This document shows, piece after piece, positions 1-8,892 of a stretch of 64,000 nucleotides of DNA (the stretch's first letter is position 1; each line of letters begins with the position of its first letter). Made by a program: the position numbers and the translations under genes. The DNA is taken from NCBI RefSeq assembly GCF_900142255.1, contig NZ_FRAF01000004.1, positions 94,981-158,980 on the forward strand. The letters run 5' to 3'. Source of the stretch: Alicyclobacillus tolerans (lineage in GTDB: Bacteria > Bacillota > Bacilli > Alicyclobacillales > Alicyclobacillaceae). The notes under the pieces were generated by a model. That model worked only from the letters and a program-made list of their open reading frames with translations. It searched no databases and had not been told where the DNA came from.

Positions 1-318
1 AGCTCGTTTAGCAGCTTCTACGATATGGTGAGTGCCCACTCGATGGATATTGTCCATAAGAATATTTTGTCGTGGATCTTCTCTGATAATTCCAACCAAG
101 TGAAGAATGGCTTGGCATTCTTGTGCTGCCTGCTCCACCGCTTTTGCATCTAAAATATTTCCCTTTATAACTTCTACTTGAGTATTTTCCACGTCTTTCA
201 GTGTTTCTAGCGGTCGCTGACCACGTTGAAAAACGCGAACTTTATATCCTTCCTGCAACAGTTTGCGAACGATGGGATATCCTACATAACCTGTACCTCC
301 AGTGACAAGTACACGCAT
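1..318 (-). CDS. NAD(P)-binding epimerase/dehydratase-like protein (3' end outside window)
   Basis: Reading right to left from an ATG at 318, the frame is open for 106 codons to the window edge, so only the N-terminal part is present. It begins MRVLVTGGTGYVGYPIV, a classic Rossmann GxxGxxG nucleotide-binding start of the extended short-chain dehydrogenase/epimerase family. An AGGAG ribosome site precedes the ATG. The later part (AILHLVGIIRED) resembles the NDUFA9-like/atypical SDR branch more than GalE, but the catalytic Tyr-Lys region is missing, so substrate and reaction cannot be named. It lies downstream of dnaD in the same direction. Confidence 0.8.
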   Translation of the reverse strand, partial: MRVLVTGGTGYVGYPIVRKLLQEGYKVRVFQRGQRPLETLKDVENTQVEVIKGNILDAKAVEQAAQECQAILHLVGIIREDPRQNILMDNIHRVGTHHIVEAAKRA

Positions 319-366
319 TCGTTTGGCTCTCCTTTTGGCTTGTTCGCAAAATTGATCTTTACTTCT

Positions 367-1128
367 TCAGGCGTCCGGAAATAACTCATAAAAAGCGCTA
401 TATCGCTGATCTCGTTGAGACGTACTTCCGTTTTGCGTTGACTTTCCATAATTTTGTATACCTGAAGTAGGCCGACGAGACGATGGTGCAGATGTCTTTG
501 GCTGTTGTTGAACAGCCCGAAAGTTCTCTCTGTAATTTTCTAATTCTTGTCTGGTGCGGATACGGTTTTTTTGCCATTGATAAAGTACCCTGTCGATATA
601 TTTAAATGCGAATTTATTGGCATAAACCGCTTCGCGCAATGCCTCAATAATCATCCATTCAGGTAATTTGTCAACTTCAAGCCACTGTCTAAGCTGTTCT
701 AATTCTAGCCCAGAGAGCGGCCGTCCAAATTCTTCCTCAAAAAGAGTGACTGGATCTTTTCTCCACTCCCGATAAGGGGTATCTTTTTGACCACGAATTT
801 TGCGCCATAAGGGAGCCAAATCAAAATAAGTACAATGTGCTCCTTGTTCGTCAATTCGCTCGCCCACCGCCAAGTAGTTACTTTGTACAAGGCGGTCTAA
901 ACAACGCATCACTTCAATGGACGTCATTTTGCAACGATTGGCCAATTCAGCACCAGAAATATCTGTGGTACCTTCAATTTGTGATGCGGCTAAGATATGA
1001 AGGAGAACCATAAATTCAGATGCACTTACATCCAATTCTGAATAGGACGAGAGTAACAAGGTTGGCACGGCAACAAAAGGTTGACTTAAAAAATCTGCAT
1101 CATGCAGTGTTCGAGAAGATGGCTTCAT
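367..1128 (-). CDS. dnaD: DnaD-family replication initiation protein
   Basis: DnaD helps load the replicative helicase during primosome assembly at oriC and restart sites in low-GC Gram-positives. The N-terminal part is a winged-helix domain. The C-terminal half (about residues 120-200) carries the DnaD/DnaB_2 domain, with the YIDRVLYQW segment matching its YxxxI-W DNA-binding motif. A basic, Ser/Gln-rich tail follows. The ATG at 1128 is chosen because an AGGGGG ribosome site lies 7 bases upstream; a longer frame starts at 1152. asnS lies directly upstream in the same direction, the conserved asnS-dnaD order of Bacillus. The usual next gene, nth, is not here: an epimerase-like gene follows instead. 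Confidence 0.9.
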   Translation of the reverse strand: MKPSSRTLHDADFLSQPFVAVPTLLLSSYSELDVSASEFMVLLHILAASQIEGTTDISGAELANRCKMTSIEVMRCLDRLVQSNYLAVGERIDEQGAHCTYFDLAPLWRKIRGQKDTPYREWRKDPVTLFEEEFGRPLSGLELEQLRQWLEVDKLPEWMIIEALREAVYANKFAFKYIDRVLYQWQKNRIRTRQELENYRENFRAVQQQPKTSAPSSRRPTSGIQNYGKSTQNGSTSQRDQRYSAFYELFPDA

Positions 1129-1214
1129 CTCGTTTCCCCCTATTCTCCTCAAAGTATAACATGGTCAGATGCGAAGGACAGTTTTCTTTACTTTGAGGAG
1201 AAACAGAACTTCCA

Positions 1215-2510
1215 TTAAGGTTTCAATCGATAGAGCATGCGCGGGAAAGCGGCAGCCTCACGAACATGTTCAAGACCACAAATCCAAGCTACAGTCCGCT
1301 CTAATCCAATGCCAAAGCCGGAATGTACGACACTGCCGTAACGACGCAAATCCAGATACCAGTCGTAATCTTCTTTGGGAAGTTGATGTTCTTCAAAACG
1401 TTTTTCAAGCAAGGCGAAATCATGAATACGCTCACTTCCGCCAATAATTTCTCCGTATCCTTCTGGAGCTAATAAATCTGCGCAAAGTGCCACCTCAGGG
1501 CGATCCGGATCAGGTTGCATATAGAAAGCTTTTATGGCTGTAGGGTATCGTTCAATGAAAACAGGTCGATCGAATTGAGCCGCCAAAGCTGTTTCGTGAG
1601 GTGCTCCAAAATCTTCACCCCATGCGATTTCATAGTTATTGTCATTGAGCCACTTGATAGCCTCGTCATAAGTCATTCGTGGAAACGGTGGTTGAACGTT
1701 TTGAAGTATGCTGATATCTCGTCCCACCGTTTTGAGCTCGATTGCGCAGTGCTTGAGTACATGTTGAACAATATAAGAGACAAATTGCTCTTGAATGCGC
1801 ATATTTTCATCGTGATCGACAAATGCCATCTCAGGTTCAATCATCCAGAATTCAATCAAATGACGGCGAGTTTTAGATTTTTCTGCGCGAAAAGTAGGTC
1901 CCATGGAATAGACTTTTCCAAGAGCCATGGCGGCTGCTTCCATATACATCTGGCCACTTTGAGTCAAGTAGGCGTCTTCATCAAAGTATTGCGTATGAAA
2001 TAGTTCAGACGTTCCTTCGCAAGAAGTTGGCGTAAGAATGGGCGGATCAACTCGTGTAAATCCGTTTTCTGAGAAAAAAAGCGTCATAGCCTGAAGAACT
2101 TCTGAACGAATTTTTAAAATAGCACGCTGTCTGGGAGTGCGAATCCAAAGATGCCGATGATCGAGCAAAAAATCCACACCATGTTCTTTTAAACTGATGG
2201 GATAGTCATCGGATTGGTGCAACAATTCAACGGATTGAACCGTTAGCTCATAACCATTTTGAGCACGTTCGTCCTCTTTGACTTCACCAGTTACACGCAA
2301 AGAAGCTTCTTGCTTTAAAGATTGGCATATTTGAAAGACTTCTTCTGGAAGTTCAGCTTTCACTGCTACACATTGAATCGTACCTGTGCCGTCACGCAGT
2401 TGCAAAAATACGATTTTGCCACTGGAACGCTTGTTATAGAGCCATCCTTGCAAGGTTACTGACTGACCGAGAAATTGACCGATATTTTGTATGGATGTTT
2501 TGGTTGGCAA
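1215..2510 (-). CDS. asnS: asparaginyl-tRNA synthetase
   Basis: This class II aminoacyl-tRNA synthetase charges tRNA-Asn with asparagine in the cytoplasm. Residues about 18-100 form the OB-fold anticodon-binding domain. The class II core follows, with motif 2 around residues 207-230 ([19 protein letters not shown]) and motif 3 near the C-terminus ([16 protein letters not shown]). The length of 431 aa fits the bacterial family. Translation starts at a TTG at 2510, preceded by AGGAGGAGACATT; no better ATG is in frame. It leads a two-gene unit with dnaD. No T-box is visible upstream, only a promoter and the terminator of the preceding operon. Confidence 0.95.
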   Translation of the reverse strand: MPTKTSIQNIGQFLGQSVTLQGWLYNKRSSGKIVFLQLRDGTGTIQCVAVKAELPEEVFQICQSLKQEASLRVTGEVKEDERAQNGYELTVQSVELLHQSDDYPISLKEHGVDFLLDHRHLWIRTPRQRAILKIRSEVLQAMTLFFSENGFTRVDPPILTPTSCEGTSELFHTQYFDEDAYLTQSGQMYMEAAAMALGKVYSMGPTFRAEKSKTRRHLIEFWMIEPEMAFVDHDENMRIQEQFVSYIVQHVLKHCAIELKTVGRDISILQNVQPPFPRMTYDEAIKWLNDNNYEIAWGEDFGAPHETALAAQFDRPVFIERYPTAIKAFYMQPDPDRPEVALCADLLAPEGYGEIIGGSERIHDFALLEKRFEEHQLPKEDYDWYLDLRRYGSVVHSGFGIGLERTVAWICGLEHVREAAAFPRMLYRLKP

Positions 2511-2548
2511 AATGTCTCCTCCTATGGACGCTTGTTTCTATAAACAAT

Positions 2549-2577
2549 AGTATGACATTTTTCCTCCTTTTTCGTAA
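2549..2577 (-). promoter_or_regulatory. probable sigma-A promoter of asnS-dnaD
   Basis: On the minus strand TTACGA (2577-2572) and CATACT (2554-2549) are separated by 17 bases. The pair lies just downstream of the ftsH-like operon terminator and about 40 bases before the asnS start. Confidence 0.5.
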
Positions 2578-2581
2578 GTGG

Positions 2582-2627
2582 AAAATGAAAAGGGCATCTT
2601 CATTGGAGATGCCCTTGAATAGTTTTT
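2582..2627. terminator. intrinsic terminator between ftsH-like gene and asnS
   Basis: A 10-bp perfect stem (AAGGGCATCT at 2590-2599 with AGATGCCCTT at 2607-2616) closes a 7-base loop. A T-rich stretch follows it in both directions, so it may be bidirectional. Its natural role is ending the minus-strand operon that finishes at 2681. Confidence 0.8.
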
Positions 2628-2680
2628 ATTTTTCCTTACAATCATGCCTCCCGGCATATGGGGTTTTGGTAATTTGTGAC

Positions 2681-4219
2681 TTAAGCCAGTAATACTGTTT
2701 CTGGCGTCCGATGTGCTTCCGAAGATTTCATCTCACCTTGTTCTTTTTTATCCTGAATACTGCTCAGCCAATCTCGGAACACAGAACCATCAACGCTTTC
2801 TTCGCGCACAATATCAAAGGCAAACTGTGCAATATCTTCGCGATAAGGTCGCAAAATTTCTCTTGTGATACGTTCTTGTTCAGCCAAAATATGGCGAACT
2901 TCTGTATCTAAAACATTTTCTGGAAGATGTTCCTCGTCGACAATGCCAATTCGGGATAAACCACAAGTAACAATGGTTCTGGCCAGCGAGGATGCCTGCA
3001 CAAAATCATTTTGGGCACCTGTACTGCGGTTACCGTAGTGATGTTCTTCCGCCAAACATCCACCTAGCGCAACATTAATTTGTTCTTGCAATTGTTCAAG
3101 AGTATACAGATAACGATCCGCTTCTGGAATCTGGCGAACAAAACCAAGAGCATTGCCACGTGGAGCGATGGTAATATGTGAAACTGTACCTGGCCGCATT
3201 AATTCGCTGACAATAGCGTGACCAAGTTCATGCACGGCTACCCGTTGCAGTTCATCATCCGTGGGTCTCCGGCCCGTACGCTCGCCCATTAGTACTTTAT
3301 CCACTGAATCACGAAACATTTCTTGAGTAATTTGATTCGAACCGGCACGCAACGCAGCAATGGCCGCCTCATTGACTAAAGATTCTAATTGAGCGCCAGA
3401 AAAACCAAATGTTTCTCTGGCAATGTGTTCGAGATTAAGATTCTCTGAAAGTGGTTTTCCTGCCGTAAGAATTTGCAAAATATGCAAACGTCCTTCTTTA
3501 TCGGGCAAATCCACTTTAATTTGACGATCGAAACGTCCCGGACGAAGCAATGCCGGATCCAGGATATCCACTCGGTTGGTAGCAGCTATGACCAAGACCA
3601 GTGGAGATTGAGTTGTACTCATACCATCCATTTCCGTGAGCAATTGGTTTAAAGTCTGGTCATATTCTTGGTGGCTATGCTGTCCTCTTCGACCACCTAC
3701 AACGTCAATTTCATCTATAAAGATAATCGCACTGTCTTTGTTTTCCTTTTTGGCTAATTGACGAGCTTTTCGAAATAATTCTCTGATTCTCTGCGCTCCA
3801 ACGCCCACGTACATTTCTACAAACTCGCTGCCTGAAGCTGCTAAAAATACCGAATCCGTATAAGTTGCCGCTGCTTTAGCCATCAGAGTTTTACCTGTAC
3901 CCGGTGGTCCTGTCAGCAAAATGCCTTTCAAAGGTCGAATGCCTAAAGTTTTAATACGCTCTCGATATTTAAGGAAATCCAGCGCTTCTCGAAGTTCCCG
4001 TTTTGCGTTCTCTTGACCGCCAATTTGATCAAACGATACTTGATGTTTGACAGGAGTCTCTCTACCAGCGCCAGCAACAGCTGTACGTCTCTCCATCATG
4101 AACCAGGCTACGAAAGCTAGCCCAGCTAAAAAGAGAATGGGCAGAACGTTGACGTTAAGAAATAATCCTGCAAAAATGACGACGGCTAAACCAATGCCTA
4201 TCAGCCATTCTTTCATCAC
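2681..4219 (-). CDS. FtsH-like ATP-dependent membrane metalloprotease, short form
   Basis: This is an AAA+ zinc protease of the FtsH type, expected to unfold and degrade membrane or cytoplasmic proteins. Visible elements are two adjacent membrane helices (about residues 5-22 and 25-41), Walker A GPPGTGKT (104-111), Walker B IIFIDEID (165-172), the second region of homology (LRPGRFDRQ), zinc motif HELGH (330-334) and a third-ligand Asp at about 405. At 512 aa it is shorter than normal FtsH (about 600-650 aa) because the extracytoplasmic domain between the helices is missing and the tail is short. It is therefore probably a paralogue of the housekeeping ftsH. It starts at GTG 4219 (or ATG 4216) after AAGGGGGGG, with its start overlapping the stop of the upstream membrane protein gene, so the two are likely translationally coupled. 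Confidence 0.85.
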   Translation of the reverse strand: MMKEWLIGIGLAVVIFAGLFLNVNVLPILFLAGLAFVAWFMMERRTAVAGAGRETPVKHQVSFDQIGGQENAKRELREALDFLKYRERIKTLGIRPLKGILLTGPPGTGKTLMAKAAATYTDSVFLAASGSEFVEMYVGVGAQRIRELFRKARQLAKKENKDSAIIFIDEIDVVGGRRGQHSHQEYDQTLNQLLTEMDGMSTTQSPLVLVIAATNRVDILDPALLRPGRFDRQIKVDLPDKEGRLHILQILTAGKPLSENLNLEHIARETFGFSGAQLESLVNEAAIAALRAGSNQITQEMFRDSVDKVLMGERTGRRPTDDELQRVAVHELGHAIVSELMRPGTVSHITIAPRGNALGFVRQIPEADRYLYTLEQLQEQINVALGGCLAEEHHYGNRSTGAQNDFVQASSLARTIVTCGLSRIGIVDEEHLPENVLDTEVRHILAEQERITREILRPYREDIAQFAFDIVREESVDGSVFRDWLSSIQDKKEQGEMKSSEAHRTPETVLLA

Positions 4220-4752
4220 TGCACAGCCCCCCCTTGACCAAGCCGATACGCATGGAAGTCGTACAAGTAGTGGCTTCCCTGTTGCAGTTGGATATAAATA
4301 TTATGGTAATCCATTGTGACACGTGCCTGTATACCTTCTTTGGCCGCTGCTTTTTCAACATTGGCAATCATTTGCGTGTAAGTTCCGTGGTTGAGTCCTT
4401 CAAATATGATAGGTTGCAAAGACTCATAATCCAGTGTAAGCGTTTGGTCGCTTTTATCCTTGAGAATAATGGATTCCCCACTGCCCAGCGTTCCAATAAC
4501 ATCATTCTGGATTTCATTGTATGTGGACTGCAAATCATGATTGACCAGCGTTTGAACGGGACCTAATTGAATAACGACTGTATCTGATGGTGAGCGGTTA
4601 ATGGTAACCGACTCTACTCCAGGTATCTTACTTAATTCCGCCTGTAGAGGAGCAATCAAACGGTATTGTTGATATCCTTGCCAGGCTCCAAACAAAATCC
4701 CAAGCGTGACAATTGCGATGACCAGAACGGGGACAATGCGAACTCGTGACAA
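4216..4752 (-). CDS. membrane-anchored protein of unknown function, coupled to FtsH-like protease
   Basis: I do not recognise the family. The protein has one N-terminal membrane helix (VLVIAIVTLGILFGAW) followed by about 150 soluble residues without cysteines. The alternation of beta-like segments with an amphipathic stretch suggests a small alpha/beta extracytoplasmic domain. A TTG at 4752 is taken as the start because a GGAGGGAG ribosome site lies 9-11 bases before it. The in-frame ATGs at 4785 and 4779 have no such site. The stop codon overlaps the start of the FtsH-like gene, so the product may be a substrate, adaptor or replacement ectodomain for that protease. That role is inference from coupling only. 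Confidence 0.6.
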   Translation of the reverse strand: MSRVRIVPVLVIAIVTLGILFGAWQGYQQYRLIAPLQAELSKIPGVESVTINRSPSDTVVIQLGPVQTLVNHDLQSTYNEIQNDVIGTLGSGESIILKDKSDQTLTLDYESLQPIIFEGLNHGTYTQMIANVEKAAAKEGIQARVTMDYHNIYIQLQQGSHYLYDFHAYRLGQGGAVQ

Positions 4753-4798
4753 TTCATCACGCTCCCTCCAATGATTCATCTGCATTTAGTATAGCACG

Positions 4799-5317
4799 CT
4801 ATAAAGTATGGTGTTGGAGCACATATTGGCAAATCAGGTCACCGTTTGCAGCATTAAAGTAATAATAAGTATTTTCACCTTGTTTTTTCCCGTAAACTTC
4901 CCAAACAGGTCCAGGATTGGTATTCATGTTTGCTGCATGCTCTTGATTCAACCAGCCTAAACTCAGTTGTGAAGGCTGTAAAGAGAATTTGCGGCAAATG
5001 GTCTCAATCTGTGTCGTATTAATGATATTTTTAGCGAGTACAGCATGTAGTTTTTGTTGGTCTGGAAAATAAAAAACAATCCAAGATTGGCCAAAAATAT
5101 CCTTGCCAGTAAATACATTTTCCAAGCCTGATGCGGTAAACATTGTCGATGTTTCTATTTTTTCAATCGGTGAGTGATTCAAAACGTATTCTGCCGCTTG
5201 CGTTTCTTCCGACCAGTGACTTTGCAAAGTTTGCTCAAAATAGGTTGTCAAAGCTGCGGCGAGCAATAAAAGAAGAAAAAAAACGCTCAGACTGATAAAA
5301 AAAACTTTTCTTTTCAT
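4799..5317 (-). CDS. ypmB: YpmB/TseB-like membrane-anchored protein (DUF5590)
   Basis: The protein of 172 aa has one N-terminal membrane helix (residues about 5-27) and an exported domain containing two similar halves. The segments SWIVFYFP and VWEVYGKKQGENTYYYFN recall the PepSY-like repeats of the YpmB (TseB) family. In Bacillus subtilis TseB acts with PBP2A in cell-wall elongation; that role is family knowledge. Its position directly after ypmA, with an ATGA overlap, and near asnS matches the Bacillus ypmA-ypmB-asnS neighbourhood, although aspB is replaced here by the two membrane protease genes. Confidence 0.75.
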   Translation of the reverse strand: MKRKVFFISLSVFFLLLLLAAALTTYFEQTLQSHWSEETQAAEYVLNHSPIEKIETSTMFTASGLENVFTGKDIFGQSWIVFYFPDQQKLHAVLAKNIINTTQIETICRKFSLQPSQLSLGWLNQEHAANMNTNPGPVWEVYGKKQGENTYYYFNAANGDLICQYVLQHHTL

Positions 5318-5496
5318 GACTCCTCAGAAGCCTTATACAGAGTAATTAACATTTTTCCTTCATTGGCAGTTGACTTTGACAACCCAAATATCACGTCTTT
5401 GTTCTTGAGATTGCGATTCAAAAAATCTACCAGTAAATATAAATCATCTACCGCTGTACATTCATGTGTTGCAATGATGGGCATTTTATTTTCCAT
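5314..5496 (-). CDS. ypmA: YpmA-like small protein (DUF4264)
   Basis: A 60-residue protein without signal peptide or membrane helix. Length, composition and position just before ypmB match the YpmA family, whose function is unknown. It overlaps the end of surE by 11 bases and the start of ypmB by 4 bases, so it is the middle gene of a tightly packed unit. A GAAAGGAAG ribosome site lies 12 bases upstream inside surE. Confidence 0.75.
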   Translation of the reverse strand: MENKMPIIATHECTAVDDLYLLVDFLNRNLKNKDVIFGLSKSTANEGKMLITLYKASEES

Positions 5497-6298
5497 AAGT
5501 CTTACGGACTTCCTTTCTATTAAACGGAAGTTCAGTTATGTCTGACTCTTCCAATTGCTGAATTAAATCATGCATCCATGATAATTCGCTGAATCTATAG
5601 CGCAAAGGCGTTACTGAAATTAAACCGTTTTGCACTGTCAGAACGTCTTTACGTTCTCCTTCGGGTTCCTCTACAGCTTCACCAGCATATCGGTAATAGA
5701 CGCGCCCTTGCTCATCTGTTTTTTTGAAAAATTGATCGCGAAAGGTACGTGCGCCTAGTTCTGTAACTTGCCAAGCAGGTGCATCGTTGTCTAGCAGGAT
5801 ATGAGGTGGAATATTGACGTTGAGAAAAGTATCCGACGGAAAAGTCAAATGAACGACTTGTTTAAGGAGTTTTCGAACCGGATCGACCACTGAAGAAAAT
5901 GTAAAAGGCGGTCCACAAAGCGACAATGCAACGGAAGGAATACCTTGTAGAGCAGCTTCACCAGCTGCTGCTACTGTTCCGGAATACAGGACATCTGTCG
6001 CCAAATTGGCTCCTTCATTAATTCCAGAAAGTGCAAGTTGAAACGATCCCATCTCAGTTACAGCCCATTTTACACAGTCAACTGGAGTACCGGAGAGAGA
6101 GAAGGCGGTTATTTGAGAATGATGCAAATGGTGCTCCTGGAGATACAGCCTGTTTCGAATTGTTATGGAGTGGCTAGCTGCACTGCGTTGACTGTCTGGC
6201 GCTACCACAACCACTTCTCCTAATTCTGCAGCAAGCTCAGCCAATATCTGTATGCCTTCAGCTTGAATACCGTCATCATTCGTAACAAGAATGCGCAT
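5486..6298 (-). CDS. surE: 5'/3'-nucleotidase SurE
   Basis: SurE removes phosphate from nucleoside monophosphates and is linked to stationary-phase survival. The metal-binding start MRILVTNDDGI carries the conserved Asp pair. The second conserved block (SGINEGANLATDVLYSGTVA) is the family signature with Asn and Ser ligands. The length of 270 aa fits. It is separated by 148 bases from mtaD upstream and has its own candidate promoter, but runs in the same direction and overlaps ypmA. Confidence 0.93.
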   Translation of the reverse strand: MRILVTNDDGIQAEGIQILAELAAELGEVVVVAPDSQRSAASHSITIRNRLYLQEHHLHHSQITAFSLSGTPVDCVKWAVTEMGSFQLALSGINEGANLATDVLYSGTVAAAGEAALQGIPSVALSLCGPPFTFSSVVDPVRKLLKQVVHLTFPSDTFLNVNIPPHILLDNDAPAWQVTELGARTFRDQFFKKTDEQGRVYYRYAGEAVEEPEGERKDVLTVQNGLISVTPLRYRFSELSWMHDLIQQLEESDITELPFNRKEVRKTYGK

Positions 6299-6390
6299 GG
6301 TGTCTCCTCACTCTCTCAGGACTACACGGTGTTTAAAACTTGTCTAGTGGCTCGTATGTCCGCTTGCCGCTTTAGCATGATTTAAATTTA

Positions 6391-6419
6391 ATACTAATGT
6401 CCTATCTTCTCTATTTCAA
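6391..6419 (-). promoter_or_regulatory. probable sigma-A promoter of surE-ypmA-ypmB
   Basis: TTGAAA (6419-6414) and TAGTAT (6396-6391) on the minus strand are spaced by 17 bases in the mtaD-surE gap, about 95 bases before the surE start. Confidence 0.5.
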
Positions 6420-6446
6420 TCGAACGGACAGTGTTTTGACATCGTT

Positions 6447-7745
6447 TCACTTGCGTGACAGATTAGAAGCAATTTGGCGAGCTTCATGAAGAACAGATTC
6501 TATATCAAAACGCGTCGGTTTTCCATCGGCCAATACATGCTCACCTGCCACAAAAACATCGGTGACATCGTCTGCCCCGCAAGCATAGACCAGATTGGAA
6601 ATCAAATCATAAATGGGAGTCAAATGAGGACTATCGAGATTGAGCAAGGTAATATCTGCCGCTCTCCCCACTTCCAGTATTCCGAGTTTGTTTTCTTGAA
6701 ACAGACAGCGTGCTCCATATTCCGTAGCCATAGCAAACGCTGTTGCGGCAGGAATGGTGGTTGCTTCATAGGAGATGCCTTTATGCAAAGTAGCGGCCAA
6801 ACGCATTTCTTCAAACATATCGAGATTATTGTTACTTGCTGCCCCATCGGTACCTAAGCCCACAGTAATTCCAGCATCGAGCATTTTTGGCAATGGTGCA
6901 ATGCCAGAAGCCAACTTTAAGTTGCTTTGAGGATTGTGCGCTACACAAACAGAATTCTCTGCCAATATGCTTATGTCTTCATCTGTTAGATGTACGCAGT
7001 GTGCCGCAAGTACTGGTACAGAAAATAGACCGCAGTCGCGCACTTGAGCAATCGGCGTCTTTCCCCATGTTTGGAGTGCCTGTTCAACTTCTGTTTGGCT
7101 CTCACTAAGGTGAATCTGCATGGGCAATTGCAATTCTTCAGCCAATTTAGCCAGTTCTCGCAAGTAGTCAGCTGGGCATGTATAAGGTGCGTGAGGTCCC
7201 ACAGAAATTTGCAGTCTGCCATTTTCAGCGTTGTGCCAGGCTTTTGCCAAACTGCGAGTATTTTCAATTCCACGTTTACGATTTTCATCCGTGAATCCGA
7301 CAGTTCCCCATGAAAGCATTGCGCGCATTCCCGAATTGGCCACTGCCTCGGCAGCATGATGCATCATCATGTACATATCTGTAAAGGTCGTGGTACCTGA
7401 CTTAAGCATTTCATAACAGGCGAGCAGCGTTCCAATATAGATTGCCCGCTCTGTTAATTGTTCTTCCAAAGGGAATATACGTTGATTGAGCCAGTCCATT
7501 AAAGGCATATCATCGCCTGCGCCACGCAGTAGTGTCATGGCAGCGTGTCCATGCGTATTGATGAGCCCAGGTATAGCCAATGAATGGGGACGTACAATTT
7601 TACGAGCGCCTAATAAAGGTTTCTTGTAGGTTCCTTCACCGATCTCCTCAATTTGTTGACCGTCAAAAACAAGGTATGCAGGACCAGAGATCCATTCCTG
7701 TGCATTTTTTACGAGTGCTCCGACTTCTAAAATGGTTTTCGTCAT
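6447..7745 (-). CDS. mtaD: 5-methylthioadenosine/S-adenosylhomocysteine deaminase (amidohydrolase)
   Basis: This metal-dependent amidohydrolase is predicted to deaminate methylthioadenosine (MTA) or S-adenosylhomocysteine to the inosine forms. The metal motif HGHAAMTLLRG follows the first strand, HLSES and AAHCVHL supply later ligands, and GLGTDGAASNNNLDMFEE carries the catalytic Asp with the SNN loop typical of MTA/SAH deaminases. It has 432 aa, as expected. It follows mtnA by 15 bases in one unit with mtnP and mtnA, so the methylthio substrate is favoured over guanine or chlorinated triazines, which related enzymes use. Confidence 0.9.
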   Translation of the reverse strand: MTKTILEVGALVKNAQEWISGPAYLVFDGQQIEEIGEGTYKKPLLGARKIVRPHSLAIPGLINTHGHAAMTLLRGAGDDMPLMDWLNQRIFPLEEQLTERAIYIGTLLACYEMLKSGTTTFTDMYMMMHHAAEAVANSGMRAMLSWGTVGFTDENRKRGIENTRSLAKAWHNAENGRLQISVGPHAPYTCPADYLRELAKLAEELQLPMQIHLSESQTEVEQALQTWGKTPIAQVRDCGLFSVPVLAAHCVHLTDEDISILAENSVCVAHNPQSNLKLASGIAPLPKMLDAGITVGLGTDGAASNNNLDMFEEMRLAATLHKGISYEATTIPAATAFAMATEYGARCLFQENKLGILEVGRAADITLLNLDSPHLTPIYDLISNLVYACGADDVTDVFVAGEHVLADGKPTRFDIESVLHEARQIASNLSRK

Positions 7746-7760
7746 AGCGTCCTCCTGAAA

Positions 7761-8828
7761 TTACATGGTAATGGAAGGAGTGTTTCGTTGATGTAAGCGC
7801 TCCAAGTCTGCTATAGATTCAATGACTCCTTCTTCTGTAAAAATTGCTGAGATCCATTCAAAAGGCGTTACATCAAAAGCTGGATTCCATACGCGAGCAT
7901 TCTGAGGAGCAATTGGTGTTTTATTCCAAATTACCATTTCCTCAGCAGGTCGTTCCTCAATCGGAATTTTTTCACCAGAAGGAAGTGACCAATCAAATGT
8001 GGCGAGTGGCGCTGCCACGCAAAAAGGAATCTGGTGAGCTTTGGCCAGAACGGCCAGACTGTATGTTCCAATTTTATTCGCTGTATCACCGTTGCTGGCA
8101 ATTCGGTCAGCTCCAACAATAACTGCATCAACTTTTTTCAAACGCATTGCTGCAGCTGCCATACTATCGGTAATCAGCGTATAGGGTATGTTTTCAGCTT
8201 CCAATTCATAGGCAGTCAAACGAGCACCCTGAAGATAGGGACGAGTTTCGTCTACAAATACGTTCGATATGCTTCCTCGTTCCTGCAGAGTACGGATAAT
8301 GCCGAGCGCAGTTCCAAAATCTGCAGTTGCCAATGCGCCTGTATTACAATGAGTCAACAAAACCAGTGGTTGTTTTCCTCTTCTTTTCTGTAACCAATTG
8401 GCTCCATGAGCACCGATATTTCGGTTACTGAGTGAATCTTCCTGTTCTATTTTCCTGACTTTAGAGAGTAAATAACTTATCGTTTTATCGCTATCCTCCA
8501 GTTGTTCAGCACCTTTGAGCATTTCCTCCAGCGTGAACTGCAGATGAACAGCTGTGGGACGTGCTGCAATGAGCATTTTTTCAGCTCGTTTGAGTCGGGG
8601 CCATAAAGCTTCGTGATTTTTGACAGCCTGAATGGCAGCCAAAAGGATGCCGTACGCTGCAGTCAGTCCAATGGCTGGAGCTCCGCGTACAACCATGGCG
8701 GCAATCGCTGCTGCAACGTCTTCTTCGTTCAAACATTCTATCCAATTCGACTGATGCGGAAGAACTCGTTGATCGAGCAATTTCAATGTTTCTTTATGCT
8801 CGTCCCATTCAATAGCTCGTAGTGACAT
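7761..8828 (-). CDS. mtnA: methylthioribose-1-phosphate isomerase
   Basis: MtnA converts 5-methylthioribose-1-phosphate to methylthioribulose-1-phosphate in methionine salvage. It belongs to the eIF2B-like family. Visible hallmarks are VVRGAPAIGLTAAYG near the N-terminus, LTHCNTGALATADFGTALG with the catalytic Cys, and IVGADRIASNGDTANKIGTY with the catalytic Asp. The length of 355 aa is standard. It stands between mtnP and mtaD in the same direction. Confidence 0.95.
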   Translation of the reverse strand: MSLRAIEWDEHKETLKLLDQRVLPHQSNWIECLNEEDVAAAIAAMVVRGAPAIGLTAAYGILLAAIQAVKNHEALWPRLKRAEKMLIAARPTAVHLQFTLEEMLKGAEQLEDSDKTISYLLSKVRKIEQEDSLSNRNIGAHGANWLQKRRGKQPLVLLTHCNTGALATADFGTALGIIRTLQERGSISNVFVDETRPYLQGARLTAYELEAENIPYTLITDSMAAAAMRLKKVDAVIVGADRIASNGDTANKIGTYSLAVLAKAHQIPFCVAAPLATFDWSLPSGEKIPIEERPAEEMVIWNKTPIAPQNARVWNPAFDVTPFEWISAIFTEEGVIESIADLERLHQRNTPSITM

Positions 8829-8892
8829 TCAATTATGTCTCCTTTTGTAAATTTGTTCTTGGCACCGGGGAAATTTTCCGAGATTATTTTTA

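Noticed and set aside
1169..1447. 92-codon plus-strand frame over the end of asnS
   Set aside because: Antisense to conserved motif 3 of AsnS, with no promoter or ribosome site of note.
2511..2680. T-box riboswitch upstream of asnS
   Set aside because: No AGGGTGGNACCGCG-like box or specifier stem is present, only a terminator and promoter.
6299..6446. SAM riboswitch for the methylthioadenosine genes
   Set aside because: No S-box consensus elements were seen here or in the gaps between dinG, mtnP and mtnA.
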